A stretch of 64,000 nt of DNA from Tritrichomonas foetus (lineage: Eukaryota > Parabasalia > Tritrichomonadida > Tritrichomonadidae), in NCBI GenBank assembly GCA_001839685.1, contig MLAK01000485.1, positions 49,840 through 113,839 of the forward strand. The letters are read 5' to 3'. Under the pieces are notes generated by a model that worked only from the letters and a program-made list of their open reading frames with translations, was not told the origin of the DNA and did not search any database. Below, piece by piece: positions 1-10,884 of the stretch; position 1 is the stretch's first letter, and every line of letters starts with the position of its first letter. The position numbers were made by a program, and so were the translations under genes.

Positions 1-2
1 GG

Positions 3-3000
3 GCAGTTAATATTAATGGAAATGGTGATATTGTTTTTTCACACAATAAACTTTATAAATGTGGCGGAGATGCTCAACCAGCTTTCTATTTCAATAATAT
101 GAATGCAGCAGCAGTTGAAGGATCTGTTGTTACCATCAATTATAATACTTTTGAGCAATGTAATGGTGGTAATAATCAAAAATGTTATTTTGAAATAGTT
201 ACAAAATATGATTTTAATTTCGATCATAACACTCTAAAGGATTGTACATGTAATAATTATGCTTCACATATTGACATATGTGGAATTTCTAGTTTTACAT
301 TAACAAACTTTACAATGGAAAATGTTCAAACATCAAGTCAATTTGGTGGCGCTCTAGGACTTTGGTTAAGATTCCGTAATGAAAAAAATAATGCTTATAT
401 TCAAGGAACGTTTATATTTGATCGATGTAATTTCCGAAATAATAAAGCAAAATTAGGAGGAAATAATGCATTAGGTGTTGGAGGTGCGTTTAATTTAGGA
501 TATGGGACCAACAATGGTATTTCTACAACATTTAGGAATTGCACATTTGAAAATAACAAGTCAGATAAAGAAGGAGGCGCACTTGGCATTCAAAGTAAAT
601 ATCATGCTGTGATTCAAGATTGTATTTTTAGGAATAATTTTGCTGGATATTCTGACAAAATTCAATCATCCAAAGGTGGAGCTATTTATATTGATACTGA
701 AAATAATGGTGAATTAGATACATGCACTATCTCAAATTGTACATTTGAAGGAAACACAGCAAAAGGTGAAAATTATGGATCATCAATTTACATGAAATGT
801 GTCAAAACAAGAGTTAATATTACTAATAAATGTGTTTTTCGTAATAATGGAGGACGAGAGAATAAAGGCTATGCTATTTATTCAGAAGCACATTATTTAG
901 ATATTTCAAATTCAGAATTCTCACAATCCGATCATCAATATGGATCATCAGGTATTCTCTTCAATTTGGCTAAAACTTCAACTATTCGAAATGTAACATT
1001 CAGAAACTTAAATGGTCGAAATGATGAATATGTTTCGAATTCAATTTACATTATGCCTACTGCAGAAAATGTTGAAGTTGAAGATTGCTTATATTATAAA
1101 TGTGGCAATCATGGAGGAACATATACTATTTATGATTCAGGCAAAAATGTTATTATTAATAAATGTAATTTTACTCGTGAAGATGATGATATTAATACCG
1201 CCATTTATAAAATAGTTTCAGTTGGAAGTCACACTTTCACCAATATTTATATTAGAAATGCATATGGTGATCAAGGAACTATTTTTTATGAACCTACAAT
1301 AGAAACAGGTGTTTCAGAAAACTTTGTGATGCAATATGTTAATATGGAACGTATTAAAGGACAAGATTACTGTGCCATTTATATGGCTATTTCTAATTCT
1401 CAGAATATTCAGCTTGATCATATTACGGTTCATGATTGTATATTTGATGGAAGACGTATATTTGGCTTTAATTTTGGTGAATCGGTTAGTGAATTTACAT
1501 TTGATCATTTCAATTTCTCCAAATTAAATAGTAGACATGAAAAATCTGGAGGTATTGGATTATACTTAGATCTTAAATCACATTGTTTAATTAATTTTGT
1601 GAATTGTACATTTGTCGAAAATTTATATCCATCAAATGTCGGTGGAGGTGCTCTTCACGTTGGATCTGATAGTGTGCTTTCACTTGCTGAAGTTATAATT
1701 GAAGAATGTCTCTTCCAAAATAATCATGCTGATCATAATGGAGGTGCCGTTTCAATTTCAACAGGATATCAAACTATTATAACCAAATGTAAATTTATTG
1801 GAAATCAAGCCAATGGACAAGGAGGTGCAATTTATGTAAATGCAGATGACAGTCAAATTTCTGAACATATGAGTTCATGTTTGATTACTAATTGTACATT
1901 TGATGGAAATAAAGTCGGAAATGATGAGAGGAATTCTGCTTCTGCTATTTATTTAATTAGTAGTCATGAATCATCTCAGTTTGAAATCACAAATGATTGT
2001 AAATTCCTTAATTCCCCAGGAAAAACATTTATTGTCTCAGAGTGTAAGAATCTTAGGATTCATTCCTTGCTTTTCCAATTCAATACAATTAACAATGCAG
2101 GACGTGCAATTCGTTTAACAGGAAATGGAAATTCCGAAATTTCTAACGTTCATTTTATCAAATGTGCTGCTAATGGAGATGGTGATGCTATTATGATTGA
2201 TTCAGATATTTCAAGTGCAGATATCCATGATTGTATCTTTGAAGACGTGGGAAGGAATGGGCATTCAATTGTTGTTAAAGGATCCCCCGTTACGATTACC
2301 AATAATGTCTTTTCATACTCTTCAACAGCAGATGCAGGAGGTGCTATTCATATATCTGTTTCAGGAAGAGTTGTTGTTTCAGATTGCCAATTTATTAAAA
2401 TGAATGGAAGGAATGCAGTTTTAAGAATAGCTTCTAAATCTAAAGATGAAGAAGATTTCATAATATCAAATTTATTGTTTACAGAATGTATTGGAGGAAA
2501 TCCAAGTATATTCGGTATTAATACGATGAAACCATTCACATTAACTAATGTTACAATCCAAAATTCCCCAAGAAGTGATTATATGTGTAATTTTGATTTC
2601 GGTGGATCAGCCGATGATCTTACACCACTATTATTCGATGAATGTAGATGGATTAATAATAATTGTAGTTCAAAATATGGAGGAGGTATTGGATTATGGA
2701 TTACAAATGGTGCGAATAAACCAATGCGTGTCGAATATACAAAATGCATATTCGAAAATAATCAAGCACTGTATCCAGGAAACAGTGGTGGAAAAGCCAA
2801 AGGAGGTGCCATTCAAGATGGATTCTCTGTTAATACCGCAAATAAATATCTTACATTTAGAGAATGTAATTTTACAAATAATCAAGCAGGAACTCAAGGA
2901 GGTGCATTAGCAATTGAAACACAATTATATTTTGAAATTGATACATGCAGTTTTATATCAAATGTAGCAACATCAGATGGTGGAGCAATCTTTATTAATG

Positions 3001-6000
3001 CCGATTTCTGTTCAGGAGGTTTAATTACACAATGTAAATTTGTTACAAATTCCATTGGTAGTGGTAATGGAATCAATATTAGAATTGAAAAATCCATTTC
3101 ATCTACTCAAACATCAGATATTATTATTGATGGAACTAATATAATGACACCAACTACTGAAAGAGGAACATTAATCTATTCTAATTGTAAAGGTCTAATT
3201 GTTAATAATATGAAATTTGTTTATACACCAACATCTAATCAAGCTCAATCCGTAGTTCGAGCATTTAATCTTGGACAACATGGATCCACAACCATTAATA
3301 ATTGTACATTTATAAATATTGCACCAACAGGCCTTACAGATCCAGATGGTGCAGCTATTCGAATTGAAAAAGAAGCAGCATCATGTGAAATATTAGGTTG
3401 CATTTTCACAGATTGTGGTAAAAATATGCAAAAATCGAGATATGCAATTCGTTCTGAAGGATATAAAGTTATTTTCACGAATAATGTGATTANCTTTACC
3501 AATACAAATGAAGCTATAGGAGGAATTGCAACATTTAATTATTCTGCATTTTCTGTTTTAGATTCTGAATTTAAGAATTGCCAAAATAATGGAAACGGTG
3601 GAGGAGTTGCTTATAATCCCAATAAAAATAATTTTAGACCAGAATTATGTAATGTTGAACTTATTAGGTGCATTTTTGATAATTGTGGTGGTGGAAATGG
3701 TCGTGCTGCATTTGGAAAATTAGCAAAATATACTACTGTTCAAAATTGTACTTTTAAGAATATGAAAGGGAAAGGATATATTTTCACATGGGGACATGAA
3801 GATTCTCCACAAGCCCAAGCAGTTATGGACAATGTTATATTTATGGATAATAGTGCTGATTGTGGTGATGGAGGAGGAGGAAGTGGATTATGGTATTCAC
3901 AAGTTGGAACACTTACATTAAGAAATTGTCAATTTATTCGAAATTCTTTAACAAATTCAAATGCAAATGGAGGTGCACTTGGATATGCTCCAAGTTCTAA
4001 AAGTCTTCAAAATGTTGAGTTAATATTTGTGGAATGTCTATTTGAAGATAATGAAGTTCAAGGAGACACTAATGGATCAGCTTTATGGATTAATTCACCA
4101 ATAAAACCAGTTTTTATTACAGATTGTATTTTTAATAGTTCTAAAGCAGCATCAGCAAAATTTGGAGGAGCAATTTATATTACACAGAATAGTAAAACTA
4201 TTACTATTTCAGGATCTACATTTAATCATGTTATTGCAAAGAATAAAGGAAGTGCGATTTATATTGAAAAAGGAAATGAAAATGTTGAAATCAAAGAATG
4301 CTCTTTCATTGATTGCTGTGGAAGCAATCAAAATAACATTCCAGTAATATATAGTGAGGGTAAAAAAGTAATATTCGAAAAGAGTACTATCGAATTTTCT
4401 TCGACTACAAAATCAAGTTTAGGTATGGATATTTATTCACGAAGTATTTTAGAACTTGTTGATTCAAAATTTATCCGATGTTGGTCAAATCAAAATGGAG
4501 GAGGGCTTGTTTATTGTAATAATAAAGGTGCAGCAGACCAATATCAAGAAAGGATTATTTTGAGTAATGTTCTTTTTGATAATTGTGATGGTTCAAATGG
4601 CAGAGCCTTATTTGGAAGTTCACTTGTAGCAGCAACATTCGAATATATTACTATCCAAAATACTAATTCTAAAACATTTTATATTTTTACATGGGGTCAC
4701 CAACAAAATAATAATGTTGAATCCGTCGTAATTGATCATTGTAAATTTATTAATTTATCATCAAATATTCCTGATCATAATGGAGGTGATGGAGGAGGAA
4801 TTGGTCTCTGGATGACCGATACAAATCATTTAGAATTTATTGATTGTGAATTTATTGGTTGTACATCATCTCAGCATGGTGGTGCAGTTGCGTTTTCAAA
4901 TAACAAAGCCAAACAAATTCCAACTACATTTACACGATGNTATTTTGAAAATAATCAAGCAGGAGGAAGAAGTTCAACGAAAGCTACAGGTTATAATGGT
5001 TCAGCATTATTTATTAATACACAAGCACCATTTACTATATCACAATGTAACTTTAGTCAACATTCAATATCAGGATATGGTGGATGTATTTATGTTACTA
5101 GTCTAAATCGTCATTTTACTATTGTTAATACAGAATTTCATCATTGTCAAGAAACTACTCAAGGCAATGGAAATGCAATTTATCTTGAGAAAGGATTAAT
5201 ATATGCATCACTTACAAATTGTAAATTTGTTGATTGTGGTACTAAAGGAAGTGTCATAGATTCTAACTGTATTGAATTAAATATTCTAAAGAATCAATTT
5301 ATTGAATGTAAAGGTGCAGTTTCCCTGAGCATTAAATATTCTAATGGCCTAAACGTTTCAAATACTACCTTTAAAGATAATTCGCATAATGATGTTGGTG
5401 GAGCTATTTTTTATGAAGGTGCAGAGGAATATCGTGATATAGAAGTCGTTTCAATTGTAAATTGTATATTTGATAATAATAATGCAACAAATGGCTGTGC
5501 ATTTTTGATTAAACCATATACAATTCCAATCTTAAAAGATTTGGTTATTAGAAATCATCGAAATGGAAACTTCATTTTCACAGTCTTTTATAAAGATGTG
5601 TTAACAGATGAAGTTAATATAAGTGGTTGCACATTTGAAAATAACTACTTTCAGCAAGATCCAAATAATGGAGGAGGATCTGGTTTCTGGGTCGCGGTTC
5701 AAAAAAATACAGTTACAACACCATATCCAGTTACATTACATAATTGTACATTTAAACATAATCAAGCTGCTAATAATGGTGGAGCACTTGCATATGGACA
5801 AAGTGATACCCTTAAAAATATTTATTTAACGTTAAACAATTGTCATTTTGAAGATAATTTTGCAGGTAATCAAGGAGGCGCACTTCATCTTAATGCACAA
5901 GTACAATGTGTTATTGAAGCATGCACATTTGAAAACAATTATATTCTGAATGATAACAATAAAAAAGAAGGAGGCGCTATTTTCTTTGGAGATCGAGCAG

Positions 6001-9000
6001 TTACATCAATTGTTTCTACATTATTTTTAGATTGTGATGATGGAGGAAGTGCTATAGTTTTTACAGGTAAAGAAATTATGATTGATGGATCAACTATTGA
6101 ATTTGATAATGTTACTACAGCATCACGTGGTATAGAATTTCGAAATAAAGCAGAAATTGAAATTCTCAATAGTAGATTTGCGAAATGTAGTGCTTTCGAA
6201 AATAATGATGATACTCAACGACGAGGAGGAGCATTGTATTATGATGAATCAATATCTACCCAAAATACACTTTCATTTATTCTTGAAGATTGTGAATTTG
6301 ATAGTAATATTGCTGATAATGGATGTGCATTACTTATTGATATTAGTTCTCCACCAGAAATTCGTCGTTGTAAGATTAAGAATCATAATACAGGCAATTA
6401 TGTATTTTGCATTTTCTTTGAAGAATTCCAATATAGTTGTGAATTAGAAGAATGTATTTTTGAATCTAATCATTATAAGAATGGACAAAATGCAGAAGAT
6501 TCTGGAGGATCTGGAATTTGGATTGCCAATCAAAAAGAAATAGCAGCAGGTCGAACTATGCAATTATTATTTAATGGATGTGAATTTATTAATAATAATG
6601 CCTCTTATTGTGGTGGAGCATTTGCATATGGTCGTTCCGATACAGTGAAAGGAACTGAATTAACATTTGATTCATGTATCTTTAATGGTAATTATGCACC
6701 AACAGGCGGTGCATTATGGATTATAACAACATCAGCAACTGTTATTCAATCATGTAACTTTAGAAATAATGTAGCTGGTCAAAAAGCAGGATCTGTTTAT
6801 ATCGATGCTCCAGCACCTTTGTTTACAATTGAAGGTAGTACATTTGAATATGATAGTGCAACATCAGGAAATTCATTATATGTAACATCACAAGTACCAA
6901 ATATTGTTCTTCATAAGAATCATTTTATCGATTGTGGAATTCAAGAAAATGTTATTGTTAATGACAATAAATTAATTGATTATGTTGAAAATACTATCGA
7001 ATTTAGTTATCTTGAAGAATCATGCCGAGGTTTGAATCTTAAGACAAGTGGAGAAATTACAATTCGTAATAGTTCATTTTTGAACTGTAATATTTCCACT
7101 AATTCTGAAAAAGGAGGAGGTTTAGTTTATCAAAATGAAAATGGTGGAACTGATCCAGAAATTATAATAATTACTAATTGTAGATTCTCATCATGTTTAG
7201 CTACAGTTGGATGTGCTCTTTATATTAAACCTAAAATCATTCCAGAAATGTCATATAATACTATTGAAGATTGTAAATTGGGACATCACTTATTACGATT
7301 TGATTTTGTGAATGTTGGAGAATATACTCTTGAAGGTTGGACATTTAAGAATAATCAAGCATCTAATTCTGTATTACAAGATGTTGATGATGGAGGTGCT
7401 TCTGGTATTTGGATTGCAAGTACTGTACAAAATGAAAATATTAATGCAAATCTTACATTTAAGAAATGTACATGGGAAAGTAATAATTCACCATATGGAG
7501 GTGCATTTGCATATGGTAAATCTAATTTTGTGAAACAAATGAATTTAATATTTGACGAGTGTTTATTTATTTCTAATAAATGCAAATCTAATGTTGCAGG
7601 CGCGCTTTTAATATTTACGAATGCGAAAATTGATATAATAAATTGTAATTTTACAAACAATAAAGCATTAGGATCTCAATCATCAGGTGGAGCCATTTAT
7701 TTTGATGATTCATCGAATGCAATAGTTAATATTATTGATTCATATTTCACAAAGAATGAAGCTATTGATGCAAATGCACTTTATTTACCGCGTAATTTAG
7801 GTTTAGTTACAATTCAAAATTGTGAAATTACCACAAATGGAAATACAGGTTCAACCATTTTATCATCATGCTCAGATTTATATATTCAAGATTCAAAGAT
7901 TGGATTTGGTGCATATACATTAAGTAATCGAGGTTTACATTGTATAACTAAATGTGTTTTAACAATTTTGCATTCATCGTTTGAAAATTGTAATGCTCAA
8001 AATGATCAAAGTGGTCAAGGAGGAGGAATTCGATATCAAGTTCAGAACCAAATTGAAACAAGAGTTGAAAAGATTATAATCGAAGATACTAAATTTATTA
8101 ATTGTAAAGGTCAGAATGGAGTTGCCTTATATTTATTAGCTACTGAAAGTGTAACATTTAGAAAGAATACTATTCAAGATTGCCGTCAAGGTGGGTTTAT
8201 TTTAACAATTATTTCCCAGAAATATATAGATTTATTCGTGATTGAAGGATGCATATTCAAACATAATTTCTTTGATGATAAAGTTAAATCATCACATGAT
8301 GGAGGAGGTTCTGGCATTTGGGTTGCCAATGATAAAGTTTTAATTCAGCAAGGTAGTTATAATCATTTAAGATTTGATAAATGTACATGGATTGATAATT
8401 CTGTTAAAGAATACGGAGGTGCATTTGCTTATGGATTCTCAGATACTGTTCTTTGTACCGAATTAATCTTTGCAGAATGTTCTTTCCAAAATAATGTTGC
8501 TCGAGGACAATTAGCTGGTGCAATTTATATTCGAACTAACCAATCAGTTCTTCTAAATAATTGTACATTTTCTTATAATAAAGCCTCAGGAACAGGAGGA
8601 AATGGAGGCGCTATTGTTATTGAATCAAAATCAACAGATACACCATCAATTAATATTTTTGGATGTTCATTTACAGGTGATAACGCTAAAGATGGAAATG
8701 CTATTTATGTTTTGCCATCAACAATAGATATTAATGTTACCGAATGTACATTTAATGATTGTGGTTCATATGGATCAGTTATTAAAGTAGAATCACAATC
8801 ATTTACACTAGATACATGCTATATCATATTTACAACAGCTAAAGGTAGTAGAGGAATTGGATTTAATTCAAGATGTCTTGCAACTATTCGTGATAGTCAA
8901 TTTATTCAATGTCGCTCCACCGGTGATGGAGGCGGCTTGTATTATCAAAATAACCTAAACTCACAAAATGAAGAAGACTTATTAATTGAAGGATGCTTAT

Positions 9001-10586
9001 TTGATAATTGTAAAGCTAACAATGGTGCAGCTATTTTAGCATATTTAGATTCACCAATTCAATTCCAAAATAACCTAATTTGGCATCATACTGAAGGTAA
9101 ATTTATTATCTCCGTTTTCTATACATCATATGTTAATGAAACCATTGTTAAAGATTGTTATTTCGAACATAATTATTTCAATAAGGAAACTAATGGAGGA
9201 GGTAGTGGAATTTGGATTGCATGCGCTCAATATTTAGTTGAAGAAGGTACATATCAAAAAATTTCATTTTTAGGATGTACATGGAGAAATAATACAGCAG
9301 CTAATTATGGAGGAGGATTTGCTTATGGTAGAGGTTCAACAGTTAATTCTATAGAATTAGAATTTGAAGAATGTAATTTCATTAATAATACAGCCAAGAT
9401 ACATGGAGGTGCACTATATATTATTACTCAGCGCCCATTAAGACTGAATGAATGTTTCTTTGATGGAAATACAGCTTCTCAAAGTGGAGGTGCAGTTTAT
9501 TTCAGTAAATTTGGACTTGTTGATATTAATGATTGTAAATTTGCACGAAATGTCGCAGACGAAGCAGGAGCAATTTATGGTGAACCAAAAACATTATTCC
9601 GACTTCAATCATCTATTTTCTCAGATAATACTGCACATGTTCGAGGTTCTAGTCTTTTCTTAAATAACTTTATTTCAGAAGAATCACAAGATAGTTATAT
9701 TTCAAGTTGTAAATTTGGATTTGAAAAGAAACCAAGTCAATATCAAATTTATTTAACAGGCAATAATGAAGGCCAATCAATTGTCTTTATGCATTGTTGT
9801 TTCACACATCATGGCGATAATGGAGAAACAGTTACGCATATTAATTCAAATATGGAAGGAACATTAAATTTAGGAGAAGGAAATTGTTTCAATCTGAAAG
9901 AAGAATTATCATATTCAATTCTGAATACTTCCGAAGTTATTAAAGCTGACGGTATTTTTGAATGTAATACATGTGAAGTTCCAGAAATTGAAACATCCCC
10001 ACCAACAAATATGCCAACCGCATCACCAGGTCCAACATACAATGAAACACCTAAACCAACTGACGTTCCAATTCCAACACCTAAACCAACAATTGTTCCT
10101 GCAACACCAGAAGCAACTGAACCAGGTCGAACACCAGTTCCAACAATCTCAGGACATACCCCAGCACCAACAGCTATTGAAACACCAGATTCATCTGATA
10201 AAGACGATTCAGGTGGAGAATCCGGTAATATTAAATCTAAGAAATCTGGTTTAATAGCAGGAATTGTTATTGCTTCTCTTGTTATTATCGCAGTGGTTGT
10301 TGTTCTTATTTGGATGATAGTTTGTGGAAATCTCCGCCCAAGTGGAGGGTATTATCCAGATAATGATACCATGTCAGCATCAACCGTGAGTCGGACAAAT
10401 GAAATGGAAGATGAAACAGTTAATGGAATTTCAGGTTTAACAGGTATTGAGTCAATTCACGAGGAGCCGATTTGGTCGGGAACAGCATCAGCAAATGGAA
10501 ATCCATTATTTGAAGGAAATGCTGAAGATGATGAAGAAATTGCTGGAGCAATAAATGATTTTGAAGAAAGCTGGGCAGAAATTTAA
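3..10586 (+). CDS. Giant Pmp-like (polymorphic membrane protein-like) beta-helix surface protein, 5' end outside window
   Basis: The frame is open from the first bases, so the start codon and signal peptide lie to the left; the first in-window Met (base 99) is internal. The visible part is about 3,527 codons. Nearly all of it is short beta-strand repeats of the type NCTFxxN...GGAI/GGAL, the pattern of chlamydial Pmp-like right-handed helices that trichomonads use as large surface proteins. Repeated GGGSG(I/L/F)W blocks mark longer modules. A Pro/Thr-rich stalk (about 9,990-10,190) is followed by a hydrophobic membrane segment (10,248-10,328) and a tail of about 85 residues that is acidic towards its end and contains NPLF, which resembles an NPxF/Y-type sorting signal. 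The body faces outside and the C-terminus the cytosol. Single unresolved bases at 3493 and 4940 give two unknown residues. The stop codon is followed directly by A (TAAA), and AATAAA lies near 10,608. An adhesion role is inferred from the family only. Confidence 0.9.
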   Translation, partial: AVNINGNGDIVFSHNKLYKCGGDAQPAFYFNNMNAAAVEGSVVTINYNTFEQCNGGNNQKCYFEIVTKYDFNFDHNTLKDCTCNNYASHIDICGISSFTLTNFTMENVQTSSQFGGALGLWLRFRNEKNNAYIQGTFIFDRCNFRNNKAKLGGNNALGVGGAFNLGYGTNNGISTTFRNCTFENNKSDKEGGALGIQSKYHAVIQDCIFRNNFAGYSDKIQSSKGGAIYIDTENNGELDTCTISNCTFEGNTAKGENYGSSIYMKCVKTRVNITNKCVFRNNGGRENKGYAIYSEAHYLDISNSEFSQSDHQYGSSGILFNLAKTSTIRNVTFRNLNGRNDEYVSNSIYIMPTAENVEVEDCLYYKCGNHGGTYTIYDSGKNVIINKCNFTREDDDINTAIYKIVSVGSHTFTNIYIRNAYGDQGTIFYEPTIETGVSENFVMQYVNMERIKGQDYCAIYMAISNSQNIQLDHITVHDCIFDGRRIFGFNFGESVSEFTFDHFNFSKLNSRHEKSGGIGLYLDLKSHCLINFVNCTFVENLYPSNVGGGALHVGSDSVLSLAEVIIEECLFQNNHADHNGGAVSISTGYQTIITKCKFIGNQANGQGGAIYVNADDSQISEHMSSCLITNCTFDGNKVGNDERNSASAIYLISSHESSQFEITNDCKFLNSPGKTFIVSECKNLRIHSLLFQFNTINNAGRAIRLTGNGNSEISNVHFIKCAANGDGDAIMIDSDISSADIHDCIFEDVGRNGHSIVVKGSPVTITNNVFSYSSTADAGGAIHISVSGRVVVSDCQFIKMNGRNAVLRIASKSKDEEDFIISNLLFTECIGGNPSIFGINTMKPFTLTNVTIQNSPRSDYMCNFDFGGSADDLTPLLFDECRWINNNCSSKYGGGIGLWITNGANKPMRVEYTKCIFENNQALYPGNSGGKAKGGAIQDGFSVNTANKYLTFRECNFTNNQAGTQGGALAIETQLYFEIDTCSFISNVATSDGGAIFINADFCSGGLITQCKFVTNSIGSGNGINIRIEKSISSTQTSDIIIDGTNIMTPTTERGTLIYSNCKGLIVNNMKFVYTPTSNQAQSVVRAFNLGQHGSTTINNCTFINIAPTGLTDPDGAAIRIEKEAASCEILGCIFTDCGKNMQKSRYAIRSEGYKVIFTNNVIXFTNTNEAIGGIATFNYSAFSVLDSEFKNCQNNGNGGGVAYNPNKNNFRPELCNVELIRCIFDNCGGGNGRAAFGKLAKYTTVQNCTFKNMKGKGYIFTWGHEDSPQAQAVMDNVIFMDNSADCGDGGGGSGLWYSQVGTLTLRNCQFIRNSLTNSNANGGALGYAPSSKSLQNVELIFVECLFEDNEVQGDTNGSALWINSPIKPVFITDCIFNSSKAASAKFGGAIYITQNSKTITISGSTFNHVIAKNKGSAIYIEKGNENVEIKECSFIDCCGSNQNNIPVIYSEGKKVIFEKSTIEFSSTTKSSLGMDIYSRSILELVDSKFIRCWSNQNGGGLVYCNNKGAADQYQERIILSNVLFDNCDGSNGRALFGSSLVAATFEYITIQNTNSKTFYIFTWGHQQNNNVESVVIDHCKFINLSSNIPDHNGGDGGGIGLWMTDTNHLEFIDCEFIGCTSSQHGGAVAFSNNKAKQIPTTFTRXYFENNQAGGRSSTKATGYNGSALFINTQAPFTISQCNFSQHSISGYGGCIYVTSLNRHFTIVNTEFHHCQETTQGNGNAIYLEKGLIYASLTNCKFVDCGTKGSVIDSNCIELNILKNQFIECKGAVSLSIKYSNGLNVSNTTFKDNSHNDVGGAIFYEGAEEYRDIEVVSIVNCIFDNNNATNGCAFLIKPYTIPILKDLVIRNHRNGNFIFTVFYKDVLTDEVNISGCTFENNYFQQDPNNGGGSGFWVAVQKNTVTTPYPVTLHNCTFKHNQAANNGGALAYGQSDTLKNIYLTLNNCHFEDNFAGNQGGALHLNAQVQCVIEACTFENNYILNDNNKKEGGAIFFGDRAVTSIVSTLFLDCDDGGSAIVFTGKEIMIDGSTIEFDNVTTASRGIEFRNKAEIEILNSRFAKCSAFENNDDTQRRGGALYYDESISTQNTLSFILEDCEFDSNIADNGCALLIDISSPPEIRRCKIKNHNTGNYVFCIFFEEFQYSCELEECIFESNHYKNGQNAEDSGGSGIWIANQKEIAAGRTMQLLFNGCEFINNNASYCGGAFAYGRSDTVKGTELTFDSCIFNGNYAPTGGALWIITTSATVIQSCNFRNNVAGQKAGSVYIDAPAPLFTIEGSTFEYDSATSGNSLYVTSQVPNIVLHKNHFIDCGIQENVIVNDNKLIDYVENTIEFSYLEESCRGLNLKTSGEITIRNSSFLNCNISTNSEKGGGLVYQNENGGTDPEIIIITNCRFSSCLATVGCALYIKPKIIPEMSYNTIEDCKLGHHLLRFDFVNVGEYTLEGWTFKNNQASNSVLQDVDDGGASGIWIASTVQNENINANLTFKKCTWESNNSPYGGAFAYGKSNFVKQMNLIFDECLFISNKCKSNVAGALLIFTNAKIDIINCNFTNNKALGSQSSGGAIYFDDSSNAIVNIIDSYFTKNEAIDANALYLPRNLGLVTIQNCEITTNGNTGSTILSSCSDLYIQDSKIGFGAYTLSNRGLHCITKCVLTILHSSFENCNAQNDQSGQGGGIRYQVQNQIETRVEKIIIEDTKFINCKGQNGVALYLLATESVTFRKNTIQDCRQGGFILTIISQKYIDLFVIEGCIFKHNFFDDKVKSSHDGGGSGIWVANDKVLIQQGSYNHLRFDKCTWIDNSVKEYGGAFAYGFSDTVLCTELIFAECSFQNNVARGQLAGAIYIRTNQSVLLNNCTFSYNKASGTGGNGGAIVIESKSTDTPSINIFGCSFTGDNAKDGNAIYVLPSTIDINVTECTFNDCGSYGSVIKVESQSFTLDTCYIIFTTAKGSRGIGFNSRCLATIRDSQFIQCRSTGDGGGLYYQNNLNSQNEEDLLIEGCLFDNCKANNGAAILAYLDSPIQFQNNLIWHHTEGKFIISVFYTSYVNETIVKDCYFEHNYFNKETNGGGSGIWIACAQYLVEEGTYQKISFLGCTWRNNTAANYGGGFAYGRGSTVNSIELEFEECNFINNTAKIHGGALYIITQRPLRLNECFFDGNTASQSGGAVYFSKFGLVDINDCKFARNVADEAGAIYGEPKTLFRLQSSIFSDNTAHVRGSSLFLNNFISEESQDSYISSCKFGFEKKPSQYQIYLTGNNEGQSIVFMHCCFTHHGDNGETVTHINSNMEGTLNLGEGNCFNLKEELSYSILNTSEVIKADGIFECNTCEVPEIETSPPTNMPTASPGPTYNETPKPTDVPIPTPKPTIVPATPEATEPGRTPVPTISGHTPAPTAIETPDSSDKDDSGGESGNIKSKKSGLIAGIVIASLVIIAVVVVLIWMIVCGNLRPSGGYYPDNDTMSASTVSRTNEMEDETVNGISGLTGIESIHEEPIWSGTASANGNPLFEGNAEDDEEIAGAINDFEESWAEI

Positions 10587-10871
10587 AACATAAATCTTCT
10601 TCATTTCAATAAAAGTTAATTTTTATTTATTCATCATATTTTTTTCCCCAAATATTCCTCTTTTTATTCTTTCATGTGATTTTAAAATTGATGAATTCAC
10701 ATTTTTATTATTTTAATGATTTTGACATTAATTTCAGAGTTTGAATTCATGTTTATCATAACAACTTACACAGCTCATTCAATGTTTCTTGACTAAGTAA
10801 ATTATCTCTAAGAAGATGAACTCAGAAAGTGCGAAATTTCCTGAACCAAATATTGCCAGAAAAAGTTAAAA

Positions 10872-10880
10872 TCATTTCAA
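10872..10880 (+). promoter_or_regulatory. Initiator-like motif (TCATTTCAA) before the B56 gene
   Basis: TCATTTCAA matches the trichomonad Inr pattern (TCA+1 followed by pyrimidine/T-rich bases), which in Trichomonas lies within about 20 bases of the start codon. The A lies 11 bases before the TTG at 10885, which argues that translation begins there and not at the first in-frame ATG (11107). Confidence 0.4.
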
Positions 10881-10884
10881 TAGA

